Below, piece after piece: positions 17,572-26,427 of a stretch of DNA of 64,000 nt. This DNA comes from Notoacmeibacter marinus (GTDB lineage: Bacteria > Pseudomonadota > Alphaproteobacteria > Rhizobiales > Rhizobiaceae), in contig NZ_NBYO01000001.1 of NCBI RefSeq assembly GCF_002238045.1, positions 1,490,161 to 1,554,160 on the forward strand, in the 5' to 3' direction. A model generated the notes under the pieces. That model had not been told where the DNA came from. It saw only the letters and a program-made list of their open reading frames with translations, and did not search any database. Position numbers and translations under genes: made by a program. Every line of letters starts with the position of its first letter. The first letter of the stretch is position 1.

Positions 17572-18003
17572 TCAGGACGGGTCAGGGGCAATGGCGGCTT
17601 CGCGATAGTTCTGCTCGGCGATGGAAGAACATAAATCGTGCCATTCGCAGCCTCCGCAGCCCGAACGGAGGCGGCCGGAGGCTAAAGCATCTCGCAGACG
17701 TCCGATCCGTTCGTCGGACAGAGCGAACCGCTCGCCGAGCCGGATCGGTCTTCGCAGGACCTGTTCGACGGCGTTGGCGGCGCGATCATCGCGTTCGTTG
17801 ACCGAGCTACGATAGCAATGCGGATCGACTTCCCCGAGAAGCGGCGCGCAAATATCGTCCGGCCCCTCCACGATCTCGATATCCTCGCCAGCAGCCAGCC
17901 GCCCCGCGATCACGGCCAGATTGTCAGTGAAGGCGGGGCTGTAGCCTCTGCCGGCAAAAGTGAGAATGCAAAGCAGATGGTGCGGGCGAAGCCGAACCGT
18001 CAT
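17572..18003 (-). CDS. DUF1284 domain-containing protein, coupled to bioY
   Basis: A 143-residue protein of the DUF1284 family, beginning with the signature LRPHHLLC. Conserved cysteines lie near residue 12, in DDICAPL, in DPHCY, and in the C-terminal cluster GCGGCEWHDLC, suggesting metal or Fe-S binding. No function is established. Its ATG overlaps the bioY stop by 4 bases, so it is very likely translated with the biotin transporter and controlled by the same BioR site. Whether it takes part in biotin metabolism is inference from this coupling. Confidence 0.85.
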   Translation of the reverse strand: MTVRLRPHHLLCILTFAGRGYSPAFTDNLAVIAGRLAAGEDIEIVEGPDDICAPLLGEVDPHCYRSSVNERDDRAANAVEQVLRRPIRLGERFALSDERIGRLRDALASGRLRSGCGGCEWHDLCSSIAEQNYREAAIAPDPS

Positions 18004-18590
18004 GTTTCCGCGCGTTTCGTGCCGCGCGTCATCGCTTTCAGCACTGCGGCGGCGAGAGCCGATTTAAGGACGCCGCCGATGATGAAGGGTAGAACGCCAG
18101 CGACGATGGCCTTCTCAACGCCGATCATGGCCGCCAGCCAAGCCGCGCCGAGCACGAGGCATAAGGCGTTGCCAATCAGCATCGCGGCGAAGGCGAAGGC
18201 TACGCGCTGGCCGTTCCAGCCGCGTTCTGCGAGCCAACCGACCACCATGCCGACGATGGGAAAGGCCAGGAGGTAGCCGCCCGTCGGGCCGAAGAAGTGC
18301 GCGAACCCACCTGCTCCACCGGCAAGCACCGGGAGGCCGGCCGCGCCTTCCGCCAGCCAGGCCAAGATCGTCAAGCCACCGAGACGCCAGCCATAGAGCG
18401 CGCCGATAAGCGTGACGGCGAAGGTCTGCATCGTGACCGGCACCGGATACATCGGCACTTCGATGTAGGACGAGAGCGTCAGAAGCAGGCTGCCGAGCAG
18501 TACGGCGCCGATACGCCATGCCAGCGAGCGGTTCTGCAGATCAAGCGGGCTGAAACCAGGTCGGGCGGTATAGGTTTGGGTGGGGTGCAC
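18000..18590 (-). CDS. bioY: Biotin transporter, BioY family
   Basis: A 196-residue substrate-binding (S) component of ECF-type biotin uptake, with about six membrane segments. Typical stretches are SSYIEVPMYPVPVTMQTFAV, GALYGWRLG and FGPTGGYLLAFP. No bioM or bioN ATPase/T-component genes are adjacent, so it may act alone or with a shared ECF module. The start is GTG at 18590 with AAGGA 7 bases upstream. A BioR box lies 13 bases upstream of the start, so repression by biotin status is expected. Confidence 0.94.
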   Translation of the reverse strand: MHPTQTYTARPGFSPLDLQNRSLAWRIGAVLLGSLLLTLSSYIEVPMYPVPVTMQTFAVTLIGALYGWRLGGLTILAWLAEGAAGLPVLAGGAGGFAHFFGPTGGYLLAFPIVGMVVGWLAERGWNGQRVAFAFAAMLIGNALCLVLGAAWLAAMIGVEKAIVAGVLPFIIGGVLKSALAAAVLKAMTRGTKRAET

Positions 18591-18603
18591 GAGCGTATCC
18601 TTA

Positions 18604-18613
18604 TTATAGATAA
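18604..18613. promoter_or_regulatory. BioR operator upstream of bioY
   Basis: TTATAGATAA matches the published BioR consensus TTATMKATAA. It sits just upstream of the bioY ribosome binding site in an unusually AT-rich stretch. A BioR-type regulator is encoded next door. Confidence 0.85.
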
Positions 18614-18743
18614 TTTATTTATTCTATCGCTAAAGACTCCACAGAACGCGTGTCATTGCAAGTCCGTCTTTCGACGGAGCGATAAATTTCCTGCCAGAGC
18701 AGCCATTCGGCAGATCAAGCGAAGCGGTAATGAAGGGGAGGCT

Positions 18744-19385
18744 CTAGCGCCGTCCGCGCCGGTCGGCGCTGGTCTTTCCGATCCAGCCAACATGACGGGC
18801 CAGAAGGCGCGCCGCGCCATCGGCATCGCCGGCACGCAATGCGTTCAGGATGGCGCGATGATCACGATCGGTCGGCGTGTCCCATTCCGCCCGCCAGCCG
18901 GAGAAGAGAAAGCGAGCGCTGGCGGTGTGCAAATCGTCTATGGCCTGCAGCAGGCGTGGCATATCGCAAGGGGAGAGGATCAGCCGGTGGAACGTGCGGT
19001 TCGCCTCCTCCCAGCTCTCGACATCGCGTGCGCGGTCGCCTGCCCGGGTGGCCTCTTCCGCCGCGTCGAGAATGGCACCGGTCAGATGCGGAGCGGCGTT
19101 TCGTAGCGCCAGAGCCTCCAGAACCGCGCGCATCTCGGCGACCTCGCGAACCTCTTCCTGCGTAAAACCGGCAACACGGACGCCCCGGCGCGGCTCGCTC
19201 ACCACGAGGCCCTGCGCTTCGAGGCGGCGGAAGGCCTCGCGGACGGGGACATGGCTGGTGCCGAATTCCTCCGCGAGATGATCCTGGCGCAGACGCGCGC
19301 CGGCTTCGATCCGGCCGGTCACGATGCGATCGGCCAGTTCGCGACCGATTCGCGCGGCAAGAGGTTCTGATTTCGCAGTCGACAT
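18744..19385 (-). CDS. bioR: GntR/FadR-family regulator, BioR type
   Basis: A 213-residue repressor-type regulator. It has an N-terminal winged-helix GntR domain (about residues 8-75, with RLRQDHLAEEFGTSHVPVREA) and a C-terminal all-helical FCD domain (about 85-205, with metal-type His at HRLIL and DHRAI). The assignment to BioR rests on its position between bioY and gloB and on BioR boxes before both bioY and itself. It should repress biotin uptake and synthesis genes when biotin is ample, and probably itself. Confidence 0.87.
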   Translation of the reverse strand: MSTAKSEPLAARIGRELADRIVTGRIEAGARLRQDHLAEEFGTSHVPVREAFRRLEAQGLVVSEPRRGVRVAGFTQEEVREVAEMRAVLEALALRNAAPHLTGAILDAAEEATRAGDRARDVESWEEANRTFHRLILSPCDMPRLLQAIDDLHTASARFLFSGWRAEWDTPTDRDHRAILNALRAGDADGAARLLARHVGWIGKTSADRRGRR

Positions 19386-19389
19386 CGTA

Positions 19390-19399
19390 TTATCGATAA
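19390..19399. promoter_or_regulatory. BioR operator upstream of bioR
   Basis: TTATCGATAA is a perfect palindrome matching TTATMKATAA. It lies 4 bases upstream of the bioR start codon. Its position suggests direct autorepression. Confidence 0.82.
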
Positions 19400-19442
19400 T
19401 CCGCGATGGGCGCGGCGTCCAGAAGGCTTACCAGCCTCCCGG

Positions 19443-20210
19443 TCAGAAACGGTCCTTTCGCGCACGAATTTCGGCGAAAACCTCTGCCGGCGACGCGTCC
19501 ACCATGCCGAGCGCGTTCTTCAGCGCCGGGTCGGAGGTCCGGAAATAGGGGTTGGTTTGCTTTTCCAGTCCGATGGTCGTCGGCAAGGTCATCTCGCCGG
19601 CCTGACGCTGTGCCTCGACCGTTCTCAGCCTTTGGCGCAATGCTTCGTTGTCTGGATCGACGGTAATCGCGAAACGGGCATTGGCGAGCGTATATTCATG
19701 GCCGCAATAGACCTCGGTATCGTCGGGGAGCGCCGCCAGCCTGTCGAAGCTCTTCTGCATGTCGGCCGGACTTTTTTCAAACAGGCGTCCGCAACCCATG
19801 GCGAACAGCGTGTCGGCGGCGAACAGTAATTTCGATTTCGGGAAAAAATAGCAGATATGGCCTGCCGTATGGCCGGGCGTTTCGATGATCTCGATCGGCT
19901 CGTCGCAGATGGAGATTGCGTCGCCATCGCCGACCAGTTCGTCCAGTCCGTCGATCTTGCCGGCCTCGCCCCTCGGGCCGGTCACTTTCGGCGTGAAGCG
20001 GTGTTTGAGCGGCTTCAGCGCTTCGACATGATCGCCGTGGTGATGAGTGATGAGAATATGGGTGAGGTTCCAGCCCGTGCGTTCCAGCGCGGCGAGAATC
20101 GGTCCTTCTTCGGGCGCATCGATGCAGATCGTGCTGTGACTTTCGGGATTGTGGACGAGGACGCAGAAATTGTCGCTCCGCGCCATGAACTGCTCGATTT
20201 CCAGCGGCAT
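19443..20210 (-). CDS. gloB: Hydroxyacylglutathione hydrolase (glyoxalase II)
   Basis: A 255-residue metallo-beta-lactamase-fold enzyme that hydrolyses S-lactoylglutathione to lactate and glutathione in methylglyoxal detoxification. The metal motif THHHGDH is present, with further ligands in [25 protein letters not shown] (Asp) and YCGHEYT. The C-terminal substrate-binding region ([12 protein letters not shown], later TNPYFRT) is typical of GloB, which distinguishes it from generic hydrolases. Divergent from the methyltransferase gene. Confidence 0.94.
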   Translation of the reverse strand: MPLEIEQFMARSDNFCVLVHNPESHSTICIDAPEEGPILAALERTGWNLTHILITHHHGDHVEALKPLKHRFTPKVTGPRGEAGKIDGLDELVGDGDAISICDEPIEIIETPGHTAGHICYFFPKSKLLFAADTLFAMGCGRLFEKSPADMQKSFDRLAALPDDTEVYCGHEYTLANARFAITVDPDNEALRQRLRTVEAQRQAGEMTLPTTIGLEKQTNPYFRTSDPALKNALGMVDASPAEVFAEIRARKDRF

Positions 20211-20305
20211 TGGGTCTCTCCACTTTGTGCGACCGTCAGAAAGGTGCGGCGGCGATCGGGGCGGTCAAGGTTTTCTTAAGCGCTCCGGCACCTTATCTTG
20301 CCACT

Positions 20306-21073
20306 ATGCACTGCGAAATTCGTGCCCTTCGTGACTTCTACGCCAGCCCGCTCGGGGGTTTTGCCGCCGTGTCCATCACGCGGGCGCTGACGGCGGTGTG
20401 GGAACCAAGCGCCTCGGAGCGTTTCGTCGGCATCGGCTATCCGACGCCCTGGCTCGACCGGTTTTCGCCGGATGCGGAACGCACGCTCTGCTTCATGCCA
20501 GCCGGGCAGGGGGCCGTCGCCTGGCCGAGCGAACAGAACAGCGCCACCGCGCTCGTGTTCGACGAGGAACTGCCGCTGGCCGACAGTTCCGTCGACCGCC
20601 TTCTCTACATTCACGCGCTGGAGCATTCGGAAAATCCGCGCGAGACGCTGACCGAGGCCTGGCGGGTGCTGTCGCCCGGCGGACGTGTCGTCGCAGTGGT
20701 GCCGAGCCGGCGGGGTCTTTGGGCGCGATTCGAGCATACGCCGTTCGGCACCGGTCGGCCCTTTTCCGAAGGCCAGCTTTCGCGACTCCTGGAAGACAGC
20801 AATCTGACGGTGACGCACCGTGTCGAGGCGCTGCATTTTCCGCCCTTGCGGCGGCGCATGGGGCTTCGCTTTGCCGGCACGCTGGAGCGCATGGGCCGCC
20901 GGCTTTGGCCGGTCTTCGCCGGAGTGCGCATCGTCGTTGCGGAAAAGCGGCTCTATCAGGGCTTGCCGGTCGCCGAGCGCGCCAGCCGCCGGGTCTTCCA
21001 GCCGGTCCTGCAACCCGCCGGAGCGCTCAGCCGACACTTGCGGAGCCTCGACATGGACAGCCGCGCCGGATAA
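20306..21073 (+). CDS. Class I SAM-dependent methyltransferase
   Basis: A 255-residue protein with a methyltransferase type-11 core: the [13 protein letters not shown] region in the nucleotide-binding strand area, then [15 protein letters not shown] and the post-motif [20 protein letters not shown]. The usual GxGxG of motif I is reduced, so cofactor binding should be checked. The substrate is unknown. The ATG at 20306 (MHCEIRAL) is used; the frame runs upstream into the promoter region of gloB. hisC follows after about 35 bases. Confidence 0.83.
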   Translation: MHCEIRALRDFYASPLGGFAAVSITRALTAVWEPSASERFVGIGYPTPWLDRFSPDAERTLCFMPAGQGAVAWPSEQNSATALVFDEELPLADSSVDRLLYIHALEHSENPRETLTEAWRVLSPGGRVVAVVPSRRGLWARFEHTPFGTGRPFSEGQLSRLLEDSNLTVTHRVEALHFPPLRRRMGLRFAGTLERMGRRLWPVFAGVRIVVAEKRLYQGLPVAERASRRVFQPVLQPAGALSRHLRSLDMDSRAG

Positions 21074-21108
21074 TCAACGGGACCACTTTATCCCGTTCGA
21101 GAACCGCC

Positions 21109-22227
21109 ATGACAGAACAAATGAAAACGGACGCTCCGCTGGCCCGCCAGTCCATCGGATCCATCAGCCCCTACGTGCCTGGCAAAAGCAAGGCCGAAGG
21201 CGGGGAAAAGGTCTACAAGCTGTCGTCCAACGAAACGCCGGTCGGGCCTTCACCGGCGGCCATCGAGGCGTTCCGCGCGATGGCCGACACGCTCGAACTT
21301 TATCCGGACGGCTCGTCCGCCGATCTGCGCGCGGCTATCGCAAAGGCCCATGATCTGGCCGCCGACCGCATCATCTGCGGCGCCGGATCGGACGAATTGC
21401 TGTCGCTGCTGGCCTACACCTATCTCAACCCCGGCGACGAAGGCATTTATTGCGAGCACGGCTTTCTGGTTTACCGCATCGCCATTCTGGCGGCCGGCGG
21501 CGTGCCGGTGATCGCGCCGGAAACCGGTGAAACGGCCAATGTCGACGCAATCCTGGAAGCCGTCACCGAGCGGACGCGGATGGTCTTCCTGGCCAATCCG
21601 AACAATCCGACCGGCACCTATCTGCCCGCCCACGAAGTGCGACGATTGCATACCGCCCTGCCGAAGAACGTGCTGCTCGTTCTCGACGCGGCCTATGCCG
21701 AATATGTCCGCAACGATGATTACGAATCGGGTCTGGAACTTGCGAGCACCGCTGGCAATGTCGTCATGACGCGCACCTTCTCGAAAATCTACGGACTCGC
21801 TTCGCTGCGCCTTGGCTGGATGTATGGCCCGGAGGCGGTGATCGATGCGGTCAATCGTGTGCGCGGACCCTTCAATGTGACCGGTCCGGCCATCGCTGCC
21901 GGCGTCGCCGCAATGGGCGATCAGGACCATCTGAAGCGCGCCGTCGCCCACAATGAGGAATGGCTGAAGAAGGTCACGGATGGGCTGGAGGCGCTTGGTC
22001 TGCGCGTTACGCCCTCGGTCGGCAATTTCGTTCTGATGCATTTCCCGGACGGGGACGATGCACGGAGCGCTGCAGCGGCCGATGCCTATCTCGCCAAGCG
22101 CGGCTATGTGTTGCGGCAGGTCGGCGGCTACGGTTTTCCGAACGCGCTGCGCATGAGTATCGGCACGGCGGAGGCCAATAAAGGCGTTCTGGCGGCGCTT
22201 GCCGACTTCATGGACAGTCCCGCATGA
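21109..22227 (+). CDS. hisC: Histidinol-phosphate aminotransferase family (HisC)
   Basis: A 372-residue PLP enzyme of fold type I. The PLP lysine is in [22 protein letters not shown] and DAAYAEY are the cofactor-contact motifs. Family members convert imidazole-acetol phosphate to histidinol phosphate. Many also transaminate phenylpyruvate or prephenate. Here the gene overlaps the prephenate/arogenate dehydrogenase gene by 4 bases, so a tyrosine/phenylalanine aminotransferase role is as likely as the histidine role. The histidine operon is not nearby. Confidence 0.9.
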   Translation: MTEQMKTDAPLARQSIGSISPYVPGKSKAEGGEKVYKLSSNETPVGPSPAAIEAFRAMADTLELYPDGSSADLRAAIAKAHDLAADRIICGAGSDELLSLLAYTYLNPGDEGIYCEHGFLVYRIAILAAGGVPVIAPETGETANVDAILEAVTERTRMVFLANPNNPTGTYLPAHEVRRLHTALPKNVLLVLDAAYAEYVRNDDYESGLELASTAGNVVMTRTFSKIYGLASLRLGWMYGPEAVIDAVNRVRGPFNVTGPAIAAGVAAMGDQDHLKRAVAHNEEWLKKVTDGLEALGLRVTPSVGNFVLMHFPDGDDARSAAAADAYLAKRGYVLRQVGGYGFPNALRMSIGTAEANKGVLAALADFMDSPA

Positions 22228-23171
22228 ACCAAGAAACATTCGGCCGGATCGCGCTGATCGGTATCGGGCTGATCGGCTCGTCGCTGGCGCGCGTCATCGC
22301 GCGTGAAGGGCTGGCGGACGAAACCGTCATATCGACCCGTAGTCCGGCGACACTCGAAGAGGCCCGCTCGCTCGGTCTCGGCGACCGATATGAACAGGAC
22401 GCCGCCGAAGCGGTTAAGGGCGCTGATCTGGTGATCGTTTCCGTGCCAGTCGGTGCGTCCGGCGCGGTGGCGCGGCAGATCGCCCCTGCGCTGAAAAAGG
22501 GCGCGATCGTCACCGATGTCGGTTCGACCAAGCGGTCCGTCATCGAACAAATGGCGCCCGAACTGCCGGACCATGCGCATTTCATTGCCGGGCATCCGCT
22601 GGCCGGTACGGAAAAAAGCGGCCCGTCGGCCGGCTTTGCGTCGCTATTCGAAGATCGCTGGTGCATTCTGACGCCCCAGGACGACGTCGATCCGTCGGCG
22701 ATCGACCGCCTCACCGCATTCTGGGAAGCCTGCGGCAGCCGGGTAGAAACCATGGATGCCGCGCACCACGACCAGGTGCTGGCGCTGGTGTCACATGTTC
22801 CACACCTCATCGCCTACAATATCGTCGGTACGGCGGACGAACTGGAAAATGTGACCGAACGCGAGGTCATCAAATATTCGGCTTCCGGCTTTCGCGATTT
22901 TACCCGTCTGGCGGCATCCGATCCGACCATGTGGCGCGATGTCTGCCTTCACAATCGCGACGCCATTCTCGAAATGCTCTCGCGCTTCTCCGAAGATCTG
23001 ACGGCGTTGCGCAAGGCGGTTCGGCGGGGCGACGGCGATGCGTTGTTCGACCTCTTCACCCGCACCCGCTCGGTGCGGCGGAGCATCATCGAGGCCGGAC
23101 AGGATGTCGATGTGGCCGATTTCGGACGATCGATCGCGGGCGGACGTGACGGCGACGGCGCAAAACCGTAA
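22224..23171 (+). CDS. tyrC: Prephenate/arogenate dehydrogenase (cyclohexadienyl dehydrogenase)
   Basis: A 315-residue dehydrogenase of tyrosine synthesis, oxidatively decarboxylating prephenate and/or arogenate. It has an N-terminal Rossmann fold ([13 protein letters not shown]), VTDVGSTK, the catalytic His region [12 protein letters not shown], and a second His in [13 protein letters not shown]. The length fits TyrC/TyrA dehydrogenases without a chorismate mutase domain. It is translationally coupled to hisC (ATGA) and convergent with the DUF2125 gene. Confidence 0.92.
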   Translation: MNQETFGRIALIGIGLIGSSLARVIAREGLADETVISTRSPATLEEARSLGLGDRYEQDAAEAVKGADLVIVSVPVGASGAVARQIAPALKKGAIVTDVGSTKRSVIEQMAPELPDHAHFIAGHPLAGTEKSGPSAGFASLFEDRWCILTPQDDVDPSAIDRLTAFWEACGSRVETMDAAHHDQVLALVSHVPHLIAYNIVGTADELENVTEREVIKYSASGFRDFTRLAASDPTMWRDVCLHNRDAILEMLSRFSEDLTALRKAVRRGDGDALFDLFTRTRSVRRSIIEAGQDVDVADFGRSIAGGRDGDGAKP

Positions 23172-23177
23172 CGGGTG

Positions 23178-24197
23178 TCACGGTAGCGGCGGGATACGCG
23201 GCAGCTTGATGAAGAGGATCGACGGCACGCCATCCTTGATGCGGACGGGAATGGAGGGCGTCTTTCCGTCCGCGGTGAAGCCGTCCAGTGTCTTGAAGGC
23301 CGAGCGGATGGTGTCGGCCTCGCCGGGCGCCAGTTCGGCGATGATGTCTCCGAGCCGTTCGGGCGACTGAATGCGCACGCTGACATCGCCATTGATCAGG
23401 CCACGCTCATCGATCGAATAATCGCCGGATATCCAGATCTGCGGATCGCCGGACGGCGTGCGAAGGCGCAGTTCCCGCAAGGTGCCGGATAGACCCCTCA
23501 TCGTCGTGAAACCGTTGCCGGCGAGCCGCGCTGCACCGTCGGTGATCGATGCCTTCGTGGTCAATGTCAGGGGTGGCAGGCGGACGGCCGTCGGCACCGC
23601 CGCGAAGAAATCCGCCAGTTCCAGTTCCAGATCGAGGTCGCCCTGGCGGAGGCGGCCTGAGAGGTCGATTTTGGTCGCTTCGGCGAAGGTAGCCTGCGAG
23701 GATTGCCTGGACAGCGTCACATTATCGGCGCTGATGGAAACACGTTGCGGCAAAGGCTCGTCATAGTCGGTCGAAAACCGGAGGTCGTTCCATCTCATGA
23801 CCAGTGGAGGAATGGACGTTCCTCCCAGCGCCAGCGGCGCTTCCAGCTTGCCGCCGATGCGCTCGGGCTTTCGAATTTCCGCCGTCGAAACGAGGCTCTG
23901 CGCCGTCGCCGCGTACTGGCCATCTGCTGTCGCGAACGAGACCGAATCGCAGACCACACCAAGACGCATGGGATAGCCCGTCGCTTCGAGATCGGCGCAG
24001 GAGACCTGGGCGCCACCGGCCGCGATCTGTGCCAACACAGCCCGCGTTTGCTCTTCCAGCCGGCTGGCCATATAGAACCAGCCCGCGGTCCAGATAGCGC
24101 AGATCGCAAGGGTCATGGCGAGAAGGCCCGCGATCATCCGACCGGGACGGAAACGCGATTTCCGGTCATCGGGATGGATGGCCAGACGCCGGGTCAT
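23178..24197 (-). CDS. DUF2125 domain-containing membrane-anchored protein
   Basis: A 339-residue protein. It has one N-terminal membrane segment (MIAGLLAMTLAICAIWTAGWFY, about residues 21-42) followed by a large beta-rich periplasmic domain of the DUF2125 family. The segment VSCADLEATGYPMRLGVVC is the recognisable family core. No function is known. The ATG at 24197 (MTRRLAIH) is preferred; the frame continues upstream only into sequence that overlaps the promoter side of the ChaC gene. Confidence 0.8.
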   Translation of the reverse strand: MTRRLAIHPDDRKSRFRPGRMIAGLLAMTLAICAIWTAGWFYMASRLEEQTRAVLAQIAAGGAQVSCADLEATGYPMRLGVVCDSVSFATADGQYAATAQSLVSTAEIRKPERIGGKLEAPLALGGTSIPPLVMRWNDLRFSTDYDEPLPQRVSISADNVTLSRQSSQATFAEATKIDLSGRLRQGDLDLELELADFFAAVPTAVRLPPLTLTTKASITDGAARLAGNGFTTMRGLSGTLRELRLRTPSGDPQIWISGDYSIDERGLINGDVSVRIQSPERLGDIIAELAPGEADTIRSAFKTLDGFTADGKTPSIPVRIKDGVPSILFIKLPRIPPLP

Positions 24198-24244
24198 GAG
24201 GCCAGAACCTGCGGAAGGAAGAGGGCGAAGCACATGGGGGCGAT

Positions 24245-24787
24245 ATGACCGATTTCTGGGTTTTTGGCTATGGCTCTTTGATGTGGCGGCCCGAATTCGA
24301 ACCGCTGGAAACGGTGCGCGCAAGGCTGCATGGCTACCGCCGCTCGCTCTGCATCTCGTCTCATATCATGCGCGGAACGCCGGAGCGGCCCGGTCTGGTG
24401 CTGGGCCTGGACCGCGGGGGTTCCTGTGTCGGGCTGGCCTTTCGCGTCGACGGCCGCCGCAAGGATGGCGTCATGGCCGATCTGCGGGCGCGGGAACTGG
24501 TCACCAATGTCTATCTGGAATGCGAGCGATTCGTCCGGCTCGTCGATGGCCGGCGGGTTCGCGCGGTCTGCTATGTCGTCGATCGCTATCACGCGCAATA
24601 TCTCGGTGCGCTGAGCGTTCACGACGCCGCTAGCCGGGTGGCCGGCGCTACCGGCAAGTTCGGGCCGAACTCGGACTACGTCCTGAATACGGTCGATCAT
24701 CTGCGCGAACTCAATATCAACGATGGCTGGTTGGAGGCGGTCGCCCGCCATCTGCGGCAGGACGAACGGTCAGTCGCGGCGCGGTAG
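24245..24787 (+). CDS. Gamma-glutamylcyclotransferase (ChaC-type)
   Basis: A 180-residue ChaC-like enzyme that releases 5-oxoproline from glutathione. The signature FGYGSLMWRPEF near the N-terminus, GYRRSLCI and YVLNTVDHLRELNI near the C-terminus are typical. The catalytic glutamate region may lie in NVYLECERF but I did not verify it. The 3' end overlaps the convergent acyltransferase gene by 18 bases. Confidence 0.88.
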   Translation: MTDFWVFGYGSLMWRPEFEPLETVRARLHGYRRSLCISSHIMRGTPERPGLVLGLDRGGSCVGLAFRVDGRRKDGVMADLRARELVTNVYLECERFVRLVDGRRVRAVCYVVDRYHAQYLGALSVHDAASRVAGATGKFGPNSDYVLNTVDHLRELNINDGWLEAVARHLRQDERSVAAR

Positions 24788-25579
24788 ACCGGCGGTCTCT
24801 ATGCCCAGTTCTTCCAGCCGCGCGATCGCTGTTGGCGGAAAAGGCGGCGGACTATCCTCGCGCGCGATCTCAATCAGCAGTTCATCGCAGGCCGTTTCGA
24901 TCCGCTCGCAGAGCAGTTTGCGAAAATCGGCCCGTGGCAGACCGGGTTGGATCGGCTCCAGAATGCGCGCCGTCATCACACCGGGATACCGTCGGAACTG
25001 ACGGCGTGGCCAGTAAAGGCCCGCCAGATGCGCGATCGGCACCACCGGCACGTTCAGCCGGGCATAGAGTTCCACGATGCCGTATTTGTAATCGGGCGGA
25101 GCGCCCACTGCCTTGCGGGTGCCCTCCGGGAAGATGATGAGCTGACGATCCTGGTTGGCCATGCGCCGGCCAGCTTTCTCGACGATCTGGTCCATCACCG
25201 CGCGGCCCTTGCCGCGATCGATGGCGATAAAGCGGAAACGCAGCATGTACCAGCCGAAGAGCGGTATCCAGGTCAGTTCGCGCTTCAGCACGATCATCCC
25301 CGCCTTGATCTGTGGCACGAAGGCGAACGTGTCCAGGAAGCTCTGATGTTTGATGGCGACGATGCAGTTGGTGTCGACCATGTTCTCCCGGCCTTCGATG
25401 CGAAGGCGGATGCCGACGATCTTCTCGGCCAGCCAGAGATTGCTCGCCGACCAGGTCTTGCCGACCCCCCAGACATACCAGAACGGGCCGAGAAAGGTGA
25501 AAATGCCGAAGACCAGCATCTGGAACAGAAGGTTGAGATAGAAGACCGCGTTGAAGATCAGCGATCGGATGGCGAGCAT
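24770..25579 (-). CDS. plsC: 1-acyl-sn-glycerol-3-phosphate acyltransferase
   Basis: A 269-residue membrane-associated enzyme that acylates lysophosphatidate to phosphatidate in phospholipid synthesis. N-terminal hydrophobic segment, then the catalytic HQSFLD (H-x4-D motif), the RFRFIAIDRGKG region and FPEGTR. The ATG at 25579 is chosen because CGGA lies 6 bases upstream. The ATG at 25585 has no spacing for a Shine-Dalgarno. It belongs to the ftsE-ftsX-ydcF-plsC run on the minus strand. Confidence 0.92.
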   Translation of the reverse strand: MLAIRSLIFNAVFYLNLLFQMLVFGIFTFLGPFWYVWGVGKTWSASNLWLAEKIVGIRLRIEGRENMVDTNCIVAIKHQSFLDTFAFVPQIKAGMIVLKRELTWIPLFGWYMLRFRFIAIDRGKGRAVMDQIVEKAGRRMANQDRQLIIFPEGTRKAVGAPPDYKYGIVELYARLNVPVVPIAHLAGLYWPRRQFRRYPGVMTARILEPIQPGLPRADFRKLLCERIETACDELLIEIAREDSPPPFPPTAIARLEELGIETAGLPRRD

Positions 25580-25668
25580 TGTCATTCCGTTATGCGAGAG
25601 CAGTCCTGTCGACTGGCACATACACGAGGAGACAGCCGGCGAAAAGCGTCCAATACGGGCAGGGAAGC

Positions 25669-26370
25669 CTACAGCGTCCATCCATGCGACGCCGCGAAGG
25701 ATCCGACCGGGCCGGGCACCGCGTTTCGAATGATGGTCAGCAGGTATTTGGCATATTCCTGCGCCAGAAGACGCAGGGTCGCGCTGTTGGAGAGCCAGAT
25801 CCCTTCGCGGATCACATCGGTGCGCACCGGCGCACCGATCAGCGTCTTTCGGTCGTCCGCCTGGCGCAGTTCCAGCAAGGAGCGTGGCAAGTGCCAGTCG
25901 CTCGTTACGATGATCAGCGCGTCGAAGCCGTTTTCATCCGCCCAGGCCAGCGTCTCACGCGCATTGCCGGCCGTGTCGAGCGCCTCGGCGTCGAGATCGA
26001 CGCAGCATTCGAAAAGGTCCGAATAGCCTTCATGTTCGGCGGCAAGGTCCGCGATCCTGTTATCGGGATGAACGCCGGAGATCAGAAGCCGCTTGCCCCT
26101 GCCATTCTTCAGCAGTTCCAGCCCCTTTTCGATGCGGCCGGAGGCGCCGGTGAAGGCGACGATGCCTGCATTGGCGGGAAACGCCGACGGCGCTTCGACC
26201 CGATGGATGGAATAGACGAAGAAGATGAACCCGCCCACGACCGCGCCAAGCGCGGCCAGCAGCAGCCAGTTCACAAATGTGCCAACGGTACGCAAACCCC
26301 GTCGTAACCCGCCGCTACGACGCATCGTTAGCGCCGCGGTGTCGTTCACCGAATGTCCGGCCCGGCTCAT
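25669..26370 (-). CDS. YdcF family protein (DUF218)
   Basis: A 233-residue protein with an N-terminal membrane helix (about residues 30-53) and a DUF218 domain. The domain carries the family strands AGIVAFTGASGRIEKG, RLLISGVHPD, TAGNARETLAWA and LIIVTSDWHLPRS. Relatives include SanA/ElyC proteins linked to envelope integrity; the reaction is unknown. It lies 57 bases after ftsX and before plsC on the same strand. Confidence 0.87.
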   Translation of the reverse strand: MSRAGHSVNDTAALTMRRSGGLRRGLRTVGTFVNWLLLAALGAVVGGFIFFVYSIHRVEAPSAFPANAGIVAFTGASGRIEKGLELLKNGRGKRLLISGVHPDNRIADLAAEHEGYSDLFECCVDLDAEALDTAGNARETLAWADENGFDALIIVTSDWHLPRSLLELRQADDRKTLIGAPVRTDVIREGIWLSNSATLRLLAQEYAKYLLTIIRNAVPGPVGSFAASHGWTL

Positions 26371-26427
26371 TTCCGTCCCTTTCGCGCCACCCCCAAAAAG
26401 CGGGTTGCGCCCTCTTCGAACGACGCA

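Noticed and set aside
18603-18608. TATAAT on the minus strand as the -10 box of bioY
   Set aside because: Transcription from it would begin at or past the ribosome binding site (18598-18602), and there is no -35 at the right distance. The BioR box explains the AT-rich run better.
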